Positions 17,614 through 26,586 are shown, counted from the stretch's first letter. The stretch is 38,149 bases of DNA from an uncultured Woeseiaceae bacterium (GCA_947259285.1 CAMYMR010000039.1:1-38149), one strand, 5' to 3'. Translations and numbers: made by a program. The notes: generated from the letters alone by a model not told the origin.

Positions 17614-18582
17614 ATGACTACTCATGCCAAGAGACGGACCGAGGCCCCCCTGGCCGTCATCGCGATTGGCGGCAATTCACTGATCAAGGACCATGAACAC
17701 ATGGACGTACTGGATCAGTACCGGGCAGCTGGCGAGACCAGTCACTATATTGTCGACGTCGTAAAACACGGCTACCGGGTATTGGTGACCCACGGCAACG
17801 GACCTCAAGTTGGATTTGTCCTGTTGCGATCCGAGCTGGCCCGAGACGTCATTCACCAGGTACCGCTGGCCAACTGTGTCGCCGATACGCAGGGGTCGAT
17901 CGGGATGCAAATCGCGCAGAGCCTGCAAAACGAGTTCTTTCGCCAGGGTATCGACCAGCAGGTCATCGCGCTGGTAACCCAGTCGGTGGTCGACGAGGCC
18001 GATCCAAGTTTCAGCGACCCCAGCAAACCCATCGGCCCTTTCATGAGCGAGGCAGAGGCGCGTCAGCACGAGCGAGATGACGGCTGGGCGGTGGCGGAAG
18101 ATGCGGGCCGCGGATGGCGTCGACTGGTCGCGTCGCCGACACCCATCAAGATCATCGAGTTGCCGACGATTCAGACGCTGCTGGACGGCGGCACGCTGGT
18201 CATTGCCGCCGGCGGTGGTGGCGTGCCGGTCGTCTTCAAACCGGATGGCACCCTGCGGCCCCGTCCCGCGGTCATCGACAAGGACGCCGCGTCCTGCCTG
18301 CTGGCCTGCGAACTCGGGGCCTCCAAGTTCATTATCTCCACCGATGTCGACAAAGTCGCCCTTAACTTCGGAACACCGCAGCAGGTCGACATCGACCATA
18401 TGACCGCAGCCGAATGTCGCCGTTACCTTGAGGCAGGACATTTCGCACCGGGCAGTATGCTGCCGAAGATCGAGAGCGCGCTGAGGTTTCTCGAGCAAGG
18501 CGGTGAAGAAGTCATCATCACACAGCCGCACCAGCTGTCCGAGGCTGTGCAGGGAATCCATGGCACGCATATCGTGCCCTGA
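17614..18582 (+). CDS. yqeA: Carbamate kinase (YqeA type)
   Basis: 322 residues. Converts carbamoyl phosphate and ADP to ATP, CO2 and ammonia. The amino-acid-kinase fold is visible: AIGGNSL near residues 18-24, THGNGPQVG near 68, AAGGGGVPVV near 200, IDKDAAS near 222, TDVDKVAL near 245 and a C-terminal APGSMLPKIE signature near 282. Start: ATG 17614 after a GGGGCGGA stretch, 14 nt from ygeW. It is the energy-yielding step expected for the operon. Confidence 0.95.
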   Translation: MTTHAKRRTEAPLAVIAIGGNSLIKDHEHMDVLDQYRAAGETSHYIVDVVKHGYRVLVTHGNGPQVGFVLLRSELARDVIHQVPLANCVADTQGSIGMQIAQSLQNEFFRQGIDQQVIALVTQSVVDEADPSFSDPSKPIGPFMSEAEARQHERDDGWAVAEDAGRGWRRLVASPTPIKIIELPTIQTLLDGGTLVIAAGGGGVPVVFKPDGTLRPRPAVIDKDAASCLLACELGASKFIISTDVDKVALNFGTPQQVDIDHMTAAECRRYLEAGHFAPGSMLPKIESALRFLEQGGEEVIITQPHQLSEAVQGIHGTHIVP

Positions 18583-18594
18583 GGGAGTCAACGC

Positions 18595-19772
18595 ATGAAG
18601 GGCTATCGTTGTTTTTCCTGCGGTGAAACGCAGGCCGCAAAATACACCGGGTGCCTGTGCCCATCTTGTGGTGGCAATCTCGATATCGCCTATGACTACG
18701 CGGCGGTCGCTCGAAACATCGAGCGACTGGGTATCGATCGCGCCAGGTACATTTTCACCTTCGCGCCGTTTCTCCCGGTCAAGACGCCGGGCAAGCATTT
18801 CGCGTTACGAATAGGAGCAACGCCGTTATACCCGGCGAATCGGCTCGGCGCTCTGTTGGGACTTCGGAATCTCTTCCTGAAGGACGATACGGTGAATCCG
18901 AGCGCGTCCAGCAAGGATCGCGCCAGCGCTATCGTTGTTCGCAGGGCCATGGACATCGGCGCGGACATCGTTTCCGTCGCGAGGTTCCCGAGAGTGCGCC
19001 TGCGGCGAAGCTCGCGCAGGCTTTATCATTTGGCGCCACGGTTCTCGCAGTCCGCGGCAACTATGATGACGCGTTTGATCTCTGCCGGGCCGCCTCCGAT
19101 GAATTCGGCTGGTTTAATCGCAGCACCGGCTATAACCCGTTTACTCGCGAAGGCAAGAAAGTCTGCGCATACGAAATCTGGGAGTCGCTGGATGGACGGG
19201 TGCCGGATCGCATCGTGGTACCAACCGGGGACGGCAACCTGCTGAGCGGCATGTGGAAAGGCTGGCGGGATCTGAAAGGAATTGGACTGATCGATCGAAT
19301 GCCGAAGATCGACTGTGCTCAGTCGGAGGGCAGCGCTGCAATCAGTAATTCGGTTCGTAAAATTCGCCAAAGTAGCGCGGCCGAAGTGGACTGGTCGAAC
19401 ATATCTGTAGACCAGGTCGAGGCAAACACCATTGCTGATTCGATCTCCGTCAACCGGCCGCGGGATGGACTGGCTGCCGTGCAGGCGATTATCGAGTCGG
19501 GGGGTCAGACGGTTACGCTTGCCGAAGAGGAGATTCTTGCCGCAATACCGGAAATGGCAAGGCGTTCCGGTGTGTTTCCCGAACCGGCAGCGGCAGCGCC
19601 CTGGGCCGCCGTAAAGAAGATGGTACGGGACAAGATGATCGATGCCGACGAACTCGTTGTCTGTCTCGTATCGGGCAGTGGCCTGAAGGACATCGGCAGT
19701 GCCCGGCAGATCGCGCCTGAACCGCTGGTTATCGATCCGACGATCGACGCGGTCCGGGCCGCCCTCAAATAA
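18595..19772 (+). pseudogene. Threonine-synthase-like PLP enzyme, interrupted by a deletion/frameshift
   Basis: Two frames together give a zinc-ribbon threonine-synthase-like protein. Frame 1 (18595 to about 18980) has C6-x2-C9 and C22-x2-C25, IGATPLY, and the PLP lysine K107 in SSKDRAS, ending at GADIVS. Frame 2 (about 18981 to 19772) resumes at PESAPAAKLAQ and runs through GNYDDAFDLC, NPFTREGKK, VVPTGDGN and VSGSGLKD to the natural C-terminus. Missing between them is the STGNAAAALAG-type segment, about 25 residues, which holds part of the PLP/substrate site. The loss shifts the frame, so translation from 18595 ends in 216 residues with a foreign tail. Starts 12 nt after yqeA with GGGAG, last gene of the operon. 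A sequencing or assembly error is the alternative. Confidence 0.85.
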
Positions 19773-19955
19773 ATGGCATGGCCACCCATTCGCGGCTGAT
19801 CAATGCCCCAGACGCTATAGAGTCGCGGGGTGGCGTTGCCCCGTTGTGGCATGGTTAAAACGGCCTCGCGCTTGCGGACAAAGATTTGCGGAAATTACCT
19901 AGCCTCGTTTCAGGGACATCGTCGTAAAGTCACTCTGTCAGCCCGATAAATTCAA

Positions 19956-20031
<76 letters not shown>

Positions 20032-20041
20032 ACTACCTGTG

Positions 20042-20098
20042 GAAAAGGGGACATTCTGCATTTTGCGTAATACGCAAAATGCAGAATGTCCCCTTTTC
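20042..20098. repeat. Perfect 28-bp inverted repeat with 1-nt centre, downstream of tRNA-Ala
   Basis: Arms 20042-20069 and 20071-20098 are exact reverse complements around A20070. The outer arm begins GAAAAGGGGACATTC and ends with the complementary CCCCTTTTC. It could act as a bidirectional terminator for the tRNA and for the small minus-strand gene ending at 20101. The symmetry and the GGGGACA core also resemble REP-type palindromes spread by RAYT transposases in gammaproteobacteria. Only one copy lies in the window. Confidence 0.9.
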
Positions 20099-20100
20099 GC

Positions 20101-20304
20101 CTAGTCGACGAGTTCCAGCTTGTTCGACGCTATTTCGCCGTTCGGCATCAAGATAAAATGATCCAGGTTAAAGCCGATGTAAAAGCTTCCGGTCTCATCC
20201 GGATTCTCGGTTACCTTGATCTCGTCAGGCCTGACCGTCCGCCGTACGTATTGGCTAAACAGCTTGGCGATGCTGGGTTTCTCTGCTGCGATAACGATAT
20301 CCAT
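20101..20304 (-). CDS. Small hypothetical protein (67 aa)
   Basis: 67 residues beginning MDIVIAAEKPS. Start: ATG 20304 behind GGGAG with 8-nt spacing; a longer frame upstream to 20388 lacks support. The composition is mixed and acidic, with no membrane segment or cysteine. The stop sits 3 nt from the end of the 28-bp palindrome. I do not recognise the family. The good ribosome site and isolated position argue that it is a real gene. Confidence 0.55.
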   Translation of the reverse strand: MDIVIAAEKPSIAKLFSQYVRRTVRPDEIKVTENPDETGSFYIGFNLDHFILMPNGEIASNKLELVD

Positions 20305-20487
20305 GATCGACTCCCGTTCCACACTCCTTTGTATCGCCTGTAGATTAGTACCGAGTCGCTTAACGCAAGGTGAAATTTGCATGAACAAGCCCTGAATTCG
20401 CGAGATTACTATTGAAACTTTTTGGTCCCGAAAAGCATCTATTTATCGTGTAATCTGCGTGCCAAGACACCCGATCAGAGCCATTCA

Positions 20488-22695
20488 ATGGGATTGCTAG
20501 CCGAACTCCGACGCCGCAGCGTTTTTCGCGTGGCCGCCGCATACCTTGTTGTAGGATGGCTCCTCACCGAGGTGTTGACGACCATTCTCCCTGCCCTGGG
20601 CGCACCCGAATGGACCGCGCGGGCGGTGATCCTGATTTTCGCATTTGGATTCATTCCAGCCGTAGTCTTGTCGTGGTTCTATGAACTGACACCCGACGGG
20701 ATTGTCCGTGATCACGGCATCGACCCGGACGATACGGGAAATGTTCGAACAGGCAAGAGGTTGGACAACATAGCCGCGGCGATGGTCGTGCTACTGATCA
20801 TCCTGGTTGGACTTTTCGCCGCTCGGCAAACCTCCGATGACGGGGACTTTGTTGATATCGCCGTCAGCAGCGCGTCGGTCGCCGTGCTGCCCTTTGTCAA
20901 CATGTCCAACGACAAAGACAACGAGTACTTTTCAGACGGCCTGACCGAGACCCTGCTGCATATGCTCGCGCAGATTCCCGACCTTAAAGTCGCCGCAAGA
21001 ACATCGAGCTTTGCGTTCAAGGGCAAGAACCTCGGTGTTCGAGAGATAGCACGTGCCCTCGAAGTGGCCCACGTCCTCGAGGGCAGCGTGCAGCGCGCCG
21101 GCGATAACGTGCGTATTACGGCCCAGCTCATTCGTGCCAGTGACGGCTTCCATGTCTGGTCGGCCAGCTACGATCGAGAGCTGGACGACATCTTTGGTAT
21201 TCAGGACGAGATCGCCGAAAAAGTTGGTTACGCTCTCTCAGTCTCGCTGCTCGGCGCCCCCGAGTTTGATCGCCTGTCCAGCCTGTCCACGACCAACCCG
21301 GACGCCTACGACCTGTATCTCAGAGCCCGCAAAGAACGCGCCACATACTCCTATGGTGGCTTGCAGGCTGCCGAAGATCTACTCAAGGGCGCGCTACTGA
21401 TAGACCCGGATTTTATCGATGCAAAGACGGAACTCGCCATGGGTTATTTCCACCATGTCGAAACAGGGCTGATGAATCCGGAGGACGCCTATGCAGAAAT
21501 CATTGCGATTACAGACCAGGTTCTCGCGACACGCCCCGACGATGTAGTTGCGACAGCGGCATCGATTTTCGCCAATGCGGCGGTGAAAGCGACTGAAGGC
21601 GACACCAGCGTCATGCCGGAGCTGATCAGCGAGCTGGAGCAGGTTGTTGTTAAAGCCCCCAAGGAATGGCAGCCACGAATCCTTCTTGTTCGTGCCTATC
21701 AGGGGATGCAGCAAAACGACGAGGCCGTGCGAGTTTTAGAGGACGCTTTGGTTCAAGACCCGTTCAATCCATCGATTCACTACGAACTTGGCACCGCCTA
21801 TATGAGGCTGCAACGCTGGGACGACGCGCGTGCCTCGTTGGAAAAATCCCTCGAAATAGAGCCTCTGCAGCCAAATGCCTATACGAATCTGGGTACGATC
21901 AGCCTGCAGTCGGGAGACGGCGTTAACTTCGTGCAGCAGTTTCTCAACGCCATCAACGTCGATCCCAAAGATCACGAGCTGCCGGGCATCCTCGCTGCGT
22001 TTCTCTACCAACTCGAGTTGGTGGACGAGGCCGACGATTTTCGGGCACGGGTCCGGGCGCTCGCGCCGACGAGCGCGATCGGCTATCGCATCGAATTATT
22101 GCGTGCGATAAGTCTCGGGGACGAGGCCGCAAGCATTGCGAGCGCGCGCCGTGCTATCGAGGATGGCATCGACGATCGTCAATTCGCCTATAACGGCGCC
22201 GTTCGCCACCTGCTGAGAAACGCAGTGCGGAGCGATACGATTGAGCAGGAAATCCGCTGGATTAGCGACCGCGCGCCCGGCATCTTCGACATCGAGGCGT
22301 CGTTGGTACCGCAAAAGTATCGGCGCGCGCAGGGGATCGCTTTCGGCGCGTGGTATGTGTCGTTGCCGCGAGAGGAGCTAATGAGGCGCCTCGACCTCCT
22401 GCTTGAATTCGGAGCGTCGCTTGGTTTCGATCCAACGGCGAATCCTGCAACCTACCTGAATATTCTGGCGCTGCGCGGCGAGACGGAAGCGGCTATAGAG
22501 GTCGCGCTGGAGCGGGTCTTCAGTCGACCAGTAACAACAAATCCTGGCTGGCGCGACAATTTTGCGCAAACGCATTTCTCAGATATCGCTGCCGATCCTC
22601 GAATCCAGGCGGCACTGCAGCGCTGGGAAGAAGAAGAAGCCAGTTTACGCGGACAGGTCCGCGCGTACTTCGCCGACCTGCGTGCCGCCAGTTGA
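20488..22695 (+). CDS. TolB-like/FlgO-domain membrane protein with TPR repeats
   Basis: 735 residues. The N-terminus (MGLLAELRRRSVFRVAAAYLVVGW) is the usual start of this group. Three membrane helices lie at about 15-35, 48-68 and 98-117. Then follows the conserved SVAVLPF...FSDGLTETLL domain (about 135-275), which contains ARTSSFAFKG and VLEGSVQR. The rest (about 290-735) is TPR-like helices, for example NPSIHYELGTAYMRL. Relatives often carry an N-terminal adenylate-cyclase or CadC-like DNA-binding domain; here there is neither, so it is more likely a scaffold or stress-sensing protein. Start: ATG 20488, chosen by homology. Convergent with the next gene, with only 13 nt between stops. Confidence 0.85.
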   Translation: MGLLAELRRRSVFRVAAAYLVVGWLLTEVLTTILPALGAPEWTARAVILIFAFGFIPAVVLSWFYELTPDGIVRDHGIDPDDTGNVRTGKRLDNIAAAMVVLLIILVGLFAARQTSDDGDFVDIAVSSASVAVLPFVNMSNDKDNEYFSDGLTETLLHMLAQIPDLKVAARTSSFAFKGKNLGVREIARALEVAHVLEGSVQRAGDNVRITAQLIRASDGFHVWSASYDRELDDIFGIQDEIAEKVGYALSVSLLGAPEFDRLSSLSTTNPDAYDLYLRARKERATYSYGGLQAAEDLLKGALLIDPDFIDAKTELAMGYFHHVETGLMNPEDAYAEIIAITDQVLATRPDDVVATAASIFANAAVKATEGDTSVMPELISELEQVVVKAPKEWQPRILLVRAYQGMQQNDEAVRVLEDALVQDPFNPSIHYELGTAYMRLQRWDDARASLEKSLEIEPLQPNAYTNLGTISLQSGDGVNFVQQFLNAINVDPKDHELPGILAAFLYQLELVDEADDFRARVRALAPTSAIGYRIELLRAISLGDEAASIASARRAIEDGIDDRQFAYNGAVRHLLRNAVRSDTIEQEIRWISDRAPGIFDIEASLVPQKYRRAQGIAFGAWYVSLPREELMRRLDLLLEFGASLGFDPTANPATYLNILALRGETEAAIEVALERVFSRPVTTNPGWRDNFAQTHFSDIAADPRIQAALQRWEEEEASLRGQVRAYFADLRAAS

Positions 22696-22708
22696 ACGGC
22701 TTATTCGA

Positions 22709-24034
22709 TCAGACGACCCGGGTTCCCTGGATTGCTCGTTTGATGGCCTCAGTCAGGCTGCCATCAGCAGCCGGCAAGCTGTAGCCAATCCGCATAGTCG
22801 GTTTTTCGATATCGATTAGTCGCGTGAGATCAATTGGTGTAGCAACCAAGACCAGGTCGCACTCCACCGCATTGATCGTCTCCTCCAGATCGCGGATCTG
22901 TACCTCGCCGTAGCCCATCGCCGGGAGCAGATCACCGATATCCGGATATTCTTCGAAGGTTTCGGCTATCTCGCCCACTGCCCACGGCCTCGGATCGACC
23001 AGTTCGCTCGCGTGGTTTTCAGTGGCGGCCAGCACGCCGGCGCCAAACGGCATCCCGCCGTGGGTCGTGGTTGGCCCGTCTTCGATGACCAACACGCGTT
23101 TGTCGGCGATGGCGCTCGGATCCGGAACGTGCAGTGGCGATGGCCGTCGCAGTATCATCGCGTCGGGATTGAGCCTGTTTGCATTGTTTTCGATCGCCGT
23201 GATATTTGCCTCATCGGCATAGCCGGTCTTGCTAATGATAATGACGTCGGCTCGCTCGAAATTGACCGTCCCTGGAAAATACTCAAGTTCGTGCCCCGCG
23301 CGATGCGGATCGGTTACCGTGATCCAGAGGTCCGGTTTGTAGAAAGGCGTGTCATTGTTGCCGCCATCCCAGACGATGACGTCGGCTTCCTCTTCCGCCT
23401 CGTCCAGGATTGCAGCGTAATCGGCCCCCGAATAGACAATTACACCGTTATTGATGTGCGGTTCGTACTCTTCCCTCTCCTCAATCGTGCAATCGTGCCG
23501 TTCGAGATCTCTATAGGTTGCGAAGCGCTGTACAGCCTGCTTCGCCAGATCGCCGTAGGGCATCGGGTGCCGAATGGCAACGGTCTTCTTGCCGAGCTGC
23601 TTGAGAATGTCGGTAATTCGGCGCGACACCTGGCTCTTGCCGCAACCCGTTCGTACCGCCGTTACTGCAATCACCGGTTTGGTTGACCGCAACATGGACG
23701 CGTCGACGTCGAACAGCGAGAAAGCGACGCCATGCGACTCGACGCGCTTTCGGCGCGTTTCGATGTAGTCAAGCGTGATATCCGAATACGCAAAGACAAC
23801 TTCGTCAATCTCGTTGCCCTTCAATAGTTCGTCGAGTTCCTCTTCCGGAACGATGGCTATGCCGTCAGGGTACAGCGCGCCGGCCAGCGCGGCGGGATAG
23901 CGGCGATCCTCGATATGAGGAATTTGCGTCGCGGTGAACGCCACGACCTCGACGTCCCTCTTGTCCCGATAGCAACAGTTAAAGACATGGAAGTCACGAC
24001 CCGCGGCCCCCATGATGATGACCTTGCGGCTCAT
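22709..24034 (-). CDS. Cyclic 2,3-diphosphoglycerate synthetase-like P-loop protein
   Basis: 441 residues. P-loop GCGKS at 130-134 in TAVRTGCGKSQ, an N-terminal Rossmann-like half (VIIMGAAGRDFHVFN) and later motifs WDGGNNDTPF and SKTGYADE that define the cDPGS-like family. In methanogenic archaea the namesake enzyme uses ATP to cyclise 2,3-bisphosphoglycerate. Bacterial members are widespread but mostly uncharacterised and may do another phosphorylation-type reaction. Start: ATG 24034 behind AGGA. It is divergent from malic enzyme across 243 nt. It lies about 3 kb from the purine-type operon; any link is inference. Confidence 0.85.
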   Translation of the reverse strand: MSRKVIIMGAAGRDFHVFNCCYRDKRDVEVVAFTATQIPHIEDRRYPAALAGALYPDGIAIVPEEELDELLKGNEIDEVVFAYSDITLDYIETRRKRVESHGVAFSLFDVDASMLRSTKPVIAVTAVRTGCGKSQVSRRITDILKQLGKKTVAIRHPMPYGDLAKQAVQRFATYRDLERHDCTIEEREEYEPHINNGVIVYSGADYAAILDEAEEEADVIVWDGGNNDTPFYKPDLWITVTDPHRAGHELEYFPGTVNFERADVIIISKTGYADEANITAIENNANRLNPDAMILRRPSPLHVPDPSAIADKRVLVIEDGPTTTHGGMPFGAGVLAATENHASELVDPRPWAVGEIAETFEEYPDIGDLLPAMGYGEVQIRDLEETINAVECDLVLVATPIDLTRLIDIEKPTMRIGYSLPAADGSLTEAIKRAIQGTRVV

Positions 24035-24200
24035 GGTGATTCCTGGAGATAAAGCGGCACGTACGCAAATGCTACGCGCTCTTCAAATTCCGTCCGATAA
24101 GAACTTGTACGTAGCGGGCTGCTCCAGGGAATCTTGGATCAGCTATTTCACGGCTGCGCCGGTGACGAATCGGCCTAGGTGAATTCCGGAATACCAAAAC

Positions 24201-24230
24201 CCGGCAGACGGAGTATTTTCATGCTGCCGG
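24201..24230. promoter_or_regulatory. 7-bp inverted repeat upstream of malic enzyme
   Basis: CCGGCAG (24201-24207) and CTGCCGG (24224-24230) are exact complements with a 16-nt spacer, ending 47 nt before the malic-enzyme GTG. A 10-bp palindrome ATTCCGGAAT lies just upstream (24183-24192). Either could be an operator or a 5'-leader hairpin in this divergent region. Confidence 0.4.
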
Positions 24231-24277
24231 CCTATGCCCGTGCATTCACTGTAGGCTTCACAAGATAAGGAACTGTC

Positions 24278-25921
24278 GTGATCAACAAAACGCCCTCACC
24301 CCTGTATTCAGGCGTGAAAATCCTCCACGATCCCGTCCGCAACAAAGGCACCGCATTTACGGATGCAGAACGCGACGCCCTCAATTTGCGCGGGCTGCTA
24401 CCACCTCGGGTGCACTCAATGGCGGAGCAAGAGCTACGGGTGCTGGGCAATATCCGAGCCAAACCGACCGACCTCGAGCGGTATCTCTACCTGGTCGCGC
24501 TGCAGGACCGTAACGAGAACCTGTTCTATCGCGTTGTCATGAACAACATCGAAGAGATGATGCCGCTCATCTATACGCCGACCGTCGGCAAAGCGTGCCA
24601 GGAATTTCAGCATATTTTCCGGCAGTCGCGGGGATTCTACGTATCGTTGCAGGATAAGGGTCGCATCAAGGAAATGATGCAGAACTGGCCGCACAAGAAT
24701 GCTCGCATCATCGTTGTCACCGACGGTGAGCGCATTCTGGGCCTGGGCGATCTTGGCGCTGACGGAATGGGCATTGCGATTGGCAAACTTGCGCTGTATA
24801 CGGCCTGCGCGGGCATATGTCCCACCCGATGCTTGCCGGTCATGCTGGACGTCGGCACAAACAACGAGGCTCTGCTGAACGATCCGCTTTACAACGGACT
24901 TGAGCGCCGTCGTGAGCGAGGCGAGGAATACGATGCACTGTTCGCAGAGTTCCTGGAGGCGGCCACGGAGGTATTCCCCGGCATGCTCATTCAACTCGAA
25001 GACTTCGGTAACACGAACGCGTTTCGACTGCTTGAACAATACCGGTCAACGTACTGCCTGTTTGACGACGACATCCAGGGCACCGGGGCTGTTGCTGTAG
25101 CCGGCATTATTGCGGCAATGCGTATTATGAGAAGCAATTTATCGGATCAGAAGATACTGTTCCTGGGTGCCGGCGAAGCCGGTATCGGCGTCGCCGATGT
25201 GTTTGTTGCGGCCCTTAAAGAGGGAGGAATAAGCGAGAAAGAAGCGCGCCAGCACTGCTGGTTCGTCGACAGCAAGGGACTCCTGGTGGCTGGTCGCGAC
25301 CGCATCGAACCGCACAAGAAACCGTACGCGCATGAACACGAGTACATCCCGGACCTACTGGGTGCGATAAATGCGCTGCAACCAACGGCCATACTCGGCC
25401 TTTCGGGACAGCCAGGCACCTTTACTCAGGATGTCGTCGAGACGATGGCGAAGATCAACGAACGCCCCATTATATTCGCTCTGTCAAATCCGACCTCGAA
25501 AGCCGAATGCACTGCCGAACAGGCCTATACCTGGAGTGACGGACGAGCGATCTTTGCCAGCGGCAGTCCGTTCGATCCGGTGAAGCTCGGCAACCAGACC
25601 TTCGTACCAGGTCAAGGCAACAATGCCTATATATTCCCGGGTGTTGGGCTGGGCGTCATTGTAAGCCGCTCTCGGGTCGTTACGGACGAGATGTTCCTGG
25701 CCGCGGCACATTCATTAGCCAACCAGGTGACGGAATCTGACCTTGAGCGAGGCCGAGTCTATCCGGCGTTGGCCCAGATTCGGCAGGTATCCGCACTCAT
25801 AGCTCATGATGTCGCGAAGATGGCCTACGACAATGGCTTGACCGACCGCGAGAAACCCGACGACATCCTTGCTGATATTCACGAGAATATGTACCAGCCG
25901 GTCTATCCACACTACGCTTGA
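24278..25921 (+). CDS. maeA: NAD-type malic enzyme
   Basis: 547 residues, close to E. coli MaeA (565). Oxidatively decarboxylates malate to pyruvate. Visible: PLIYTPTVGKACQ near 91, VTDGERILGLGDLGADGMGI near 148, the catalytic lysine in GKLALYTACAGI near 169, metal ligands in QLEDFGNTNA near 233 and FDDDIQGTG near 258, and the dinucleotide site LGAGEAGIG near 290. Start: GTG 24278 behind TAAGGA. NAD rather than NADP is inferred from family resemblance, not proven. It could handle pyruvate produced by the operon, but the gene is separate and may be housekeeping. Confidence 0.94.
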   Translation: MINKTPSPLYSGVKILHDPVRNKGTAFTDAERDALNLRGLLPPRVHSMAEQELRVLGNIRAKPTDLERYLYLVALQDRNENLFYRVVMNNIEEMMPLIYTPTVGKACQEFQHIFRQSRGFYVSLQDKGRIKEMMQNWPHKNARIIVVTDGERILGLGDLGADGMGIAIGKLALYTACAGICPTRCLPVMLDVGTNNEALLNDPLYNGLERRRERGEEYDALFAEFLEAATEVFPGMLIQLEDFGNTNAFRLLEQYRSTYCLFDDDIQGTGAVAVAGIIAAMRIMRSNLSDQKILFLGAGEAGIGVADVFVAALKEGGISEKEARQHCWFVDSKGLLVAGRDRIEPHKKPYAHEHEYIPDLLGAINALQPTAILGLSGQPGTFTQDVVETMAKINERPIIFALSNPTSKAECTAEQAYTWSDGRAIFASGSPFDPVKLGNQTFVPGQGNNAYIFPGVGLGVIVSRSRVVTDEMFLAAAHSLANQVTESDLERGRVYPALAQIRQVSALIAHDVAKMAYDNGLTDREKPDDILADIHENMYQPVYPHYA

Positions 25922-25941
25922 ACAGAACCGGGTGGACGCGG

Positions 25942-26409
25942 TCAATCGGCAGCGTCAAGTTCCAGGGTCATGAATCGACTGAACGGATCGTCACGGTAGC
26001 TGCCAAACGGACCGCAGTCGTAAAAGCCGAATTTCCGGTAAAGCGAATCGGCCGCAGCAAAGGCCGGTCCGGAGCCGGTTTCCAGGCTCAAGCGAGCGTA
26101 ATGGCGCGCCCGGGACACATCGATCAAGTGCTGTAGCATCGCCTCGGCCACGCCGCGCCGCAGGTATCGTCTGGCGGTTCTCATCGACTTGACCTCACCG
26201 TGCCGATTGTCGAGTTCTTTCAGGGCGCCACATCCGAGCAGGCACTCTCCATCCCAGACGGTCCAGAACGTGATGTCGGCTGCCCGAAGCCCGTTTATAT
26301 CCAGCGCGTGGACACTCTCCGGTGGTGTATGGCGGGCCATGCCATCAAGATGCTCGCTCAATAACTGTGCGACCTCTGGACTCGACAAGTCGTCTTCGAT
26401 GATTCTCAC
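25942..26409 (-). CDS. GNAT family N-acetyltransferase
   Basis: 155 residues from GTG 26409 (MRIIEDDLSS...). Acetyl-CoA fold hallmarks: GCGALKEL strand 4, the R-R-x-G-V-A loop (RYLRRGVAEAMLQ) that binds the pyrophosphate, and LSLETGSGPAF/YRKFGF near the C-terminus. This end matches the small GNAT group with the GPFGSY motif. An in-frame ATG at 26463 would add 18 hydrophobic residues not expected in the family. The ribosome site is weak for either. Convergent with malic enzyme, 20 nt apart. Substrate unknown. Confidence 0.88.
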   Translation of the reverse strand: MRIIEDDLSSPEVAQLLSEHLDGMARHTPPESVHALDINGLRAADITFWTVWDGECLLGCGALKELDNRHGEVKSMRTARRYLRRGVAEAMLQHLIDVSRARHYARLSLETGSGPAFAAADSLYRKFGFYDCGPFGSYRDDPFSRFMTLELDAAD

Positions 26410-26530
26410 TGCAAGCTTATGACCTAAAGAAACGAATAATAACCACCGCCGGCAGTGCGCCACAAACCGTGCTTGAAGATCGCGTCAATAAGACCCGGCG
26501 AACGTTCCTGACCTCGCAATCGTCGCCTTC

Positions 26531-26559
26531 TTGGGAACGATCTTTGTATACTCTATGCT
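26531..26559 (+). promoter_or_regulatory. Candidate sigma-70 promoter for the DUF4197 gene
   Basis: TTGGGA (26531-26536) and TATGCT (26554-26559) are 17 nt apart, each 4 of 6 to consensus, 28 nt before the ATG. An alternative TATACT lies at 26547 but without a suitable -35. Confidence 0.4.
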
Positions 26560-26586
26560 GGCTCCTGTTCACATAGGGATGACGAT

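Noticed and set aside
19788-19843. Hairpins after the operon (GCCACCC/GGGTGGC and CGGGG/CCCCG) as a terminator
   Set aside because: Stems are imperfect or mutually exclusive and no T-run follows; too weak to call.
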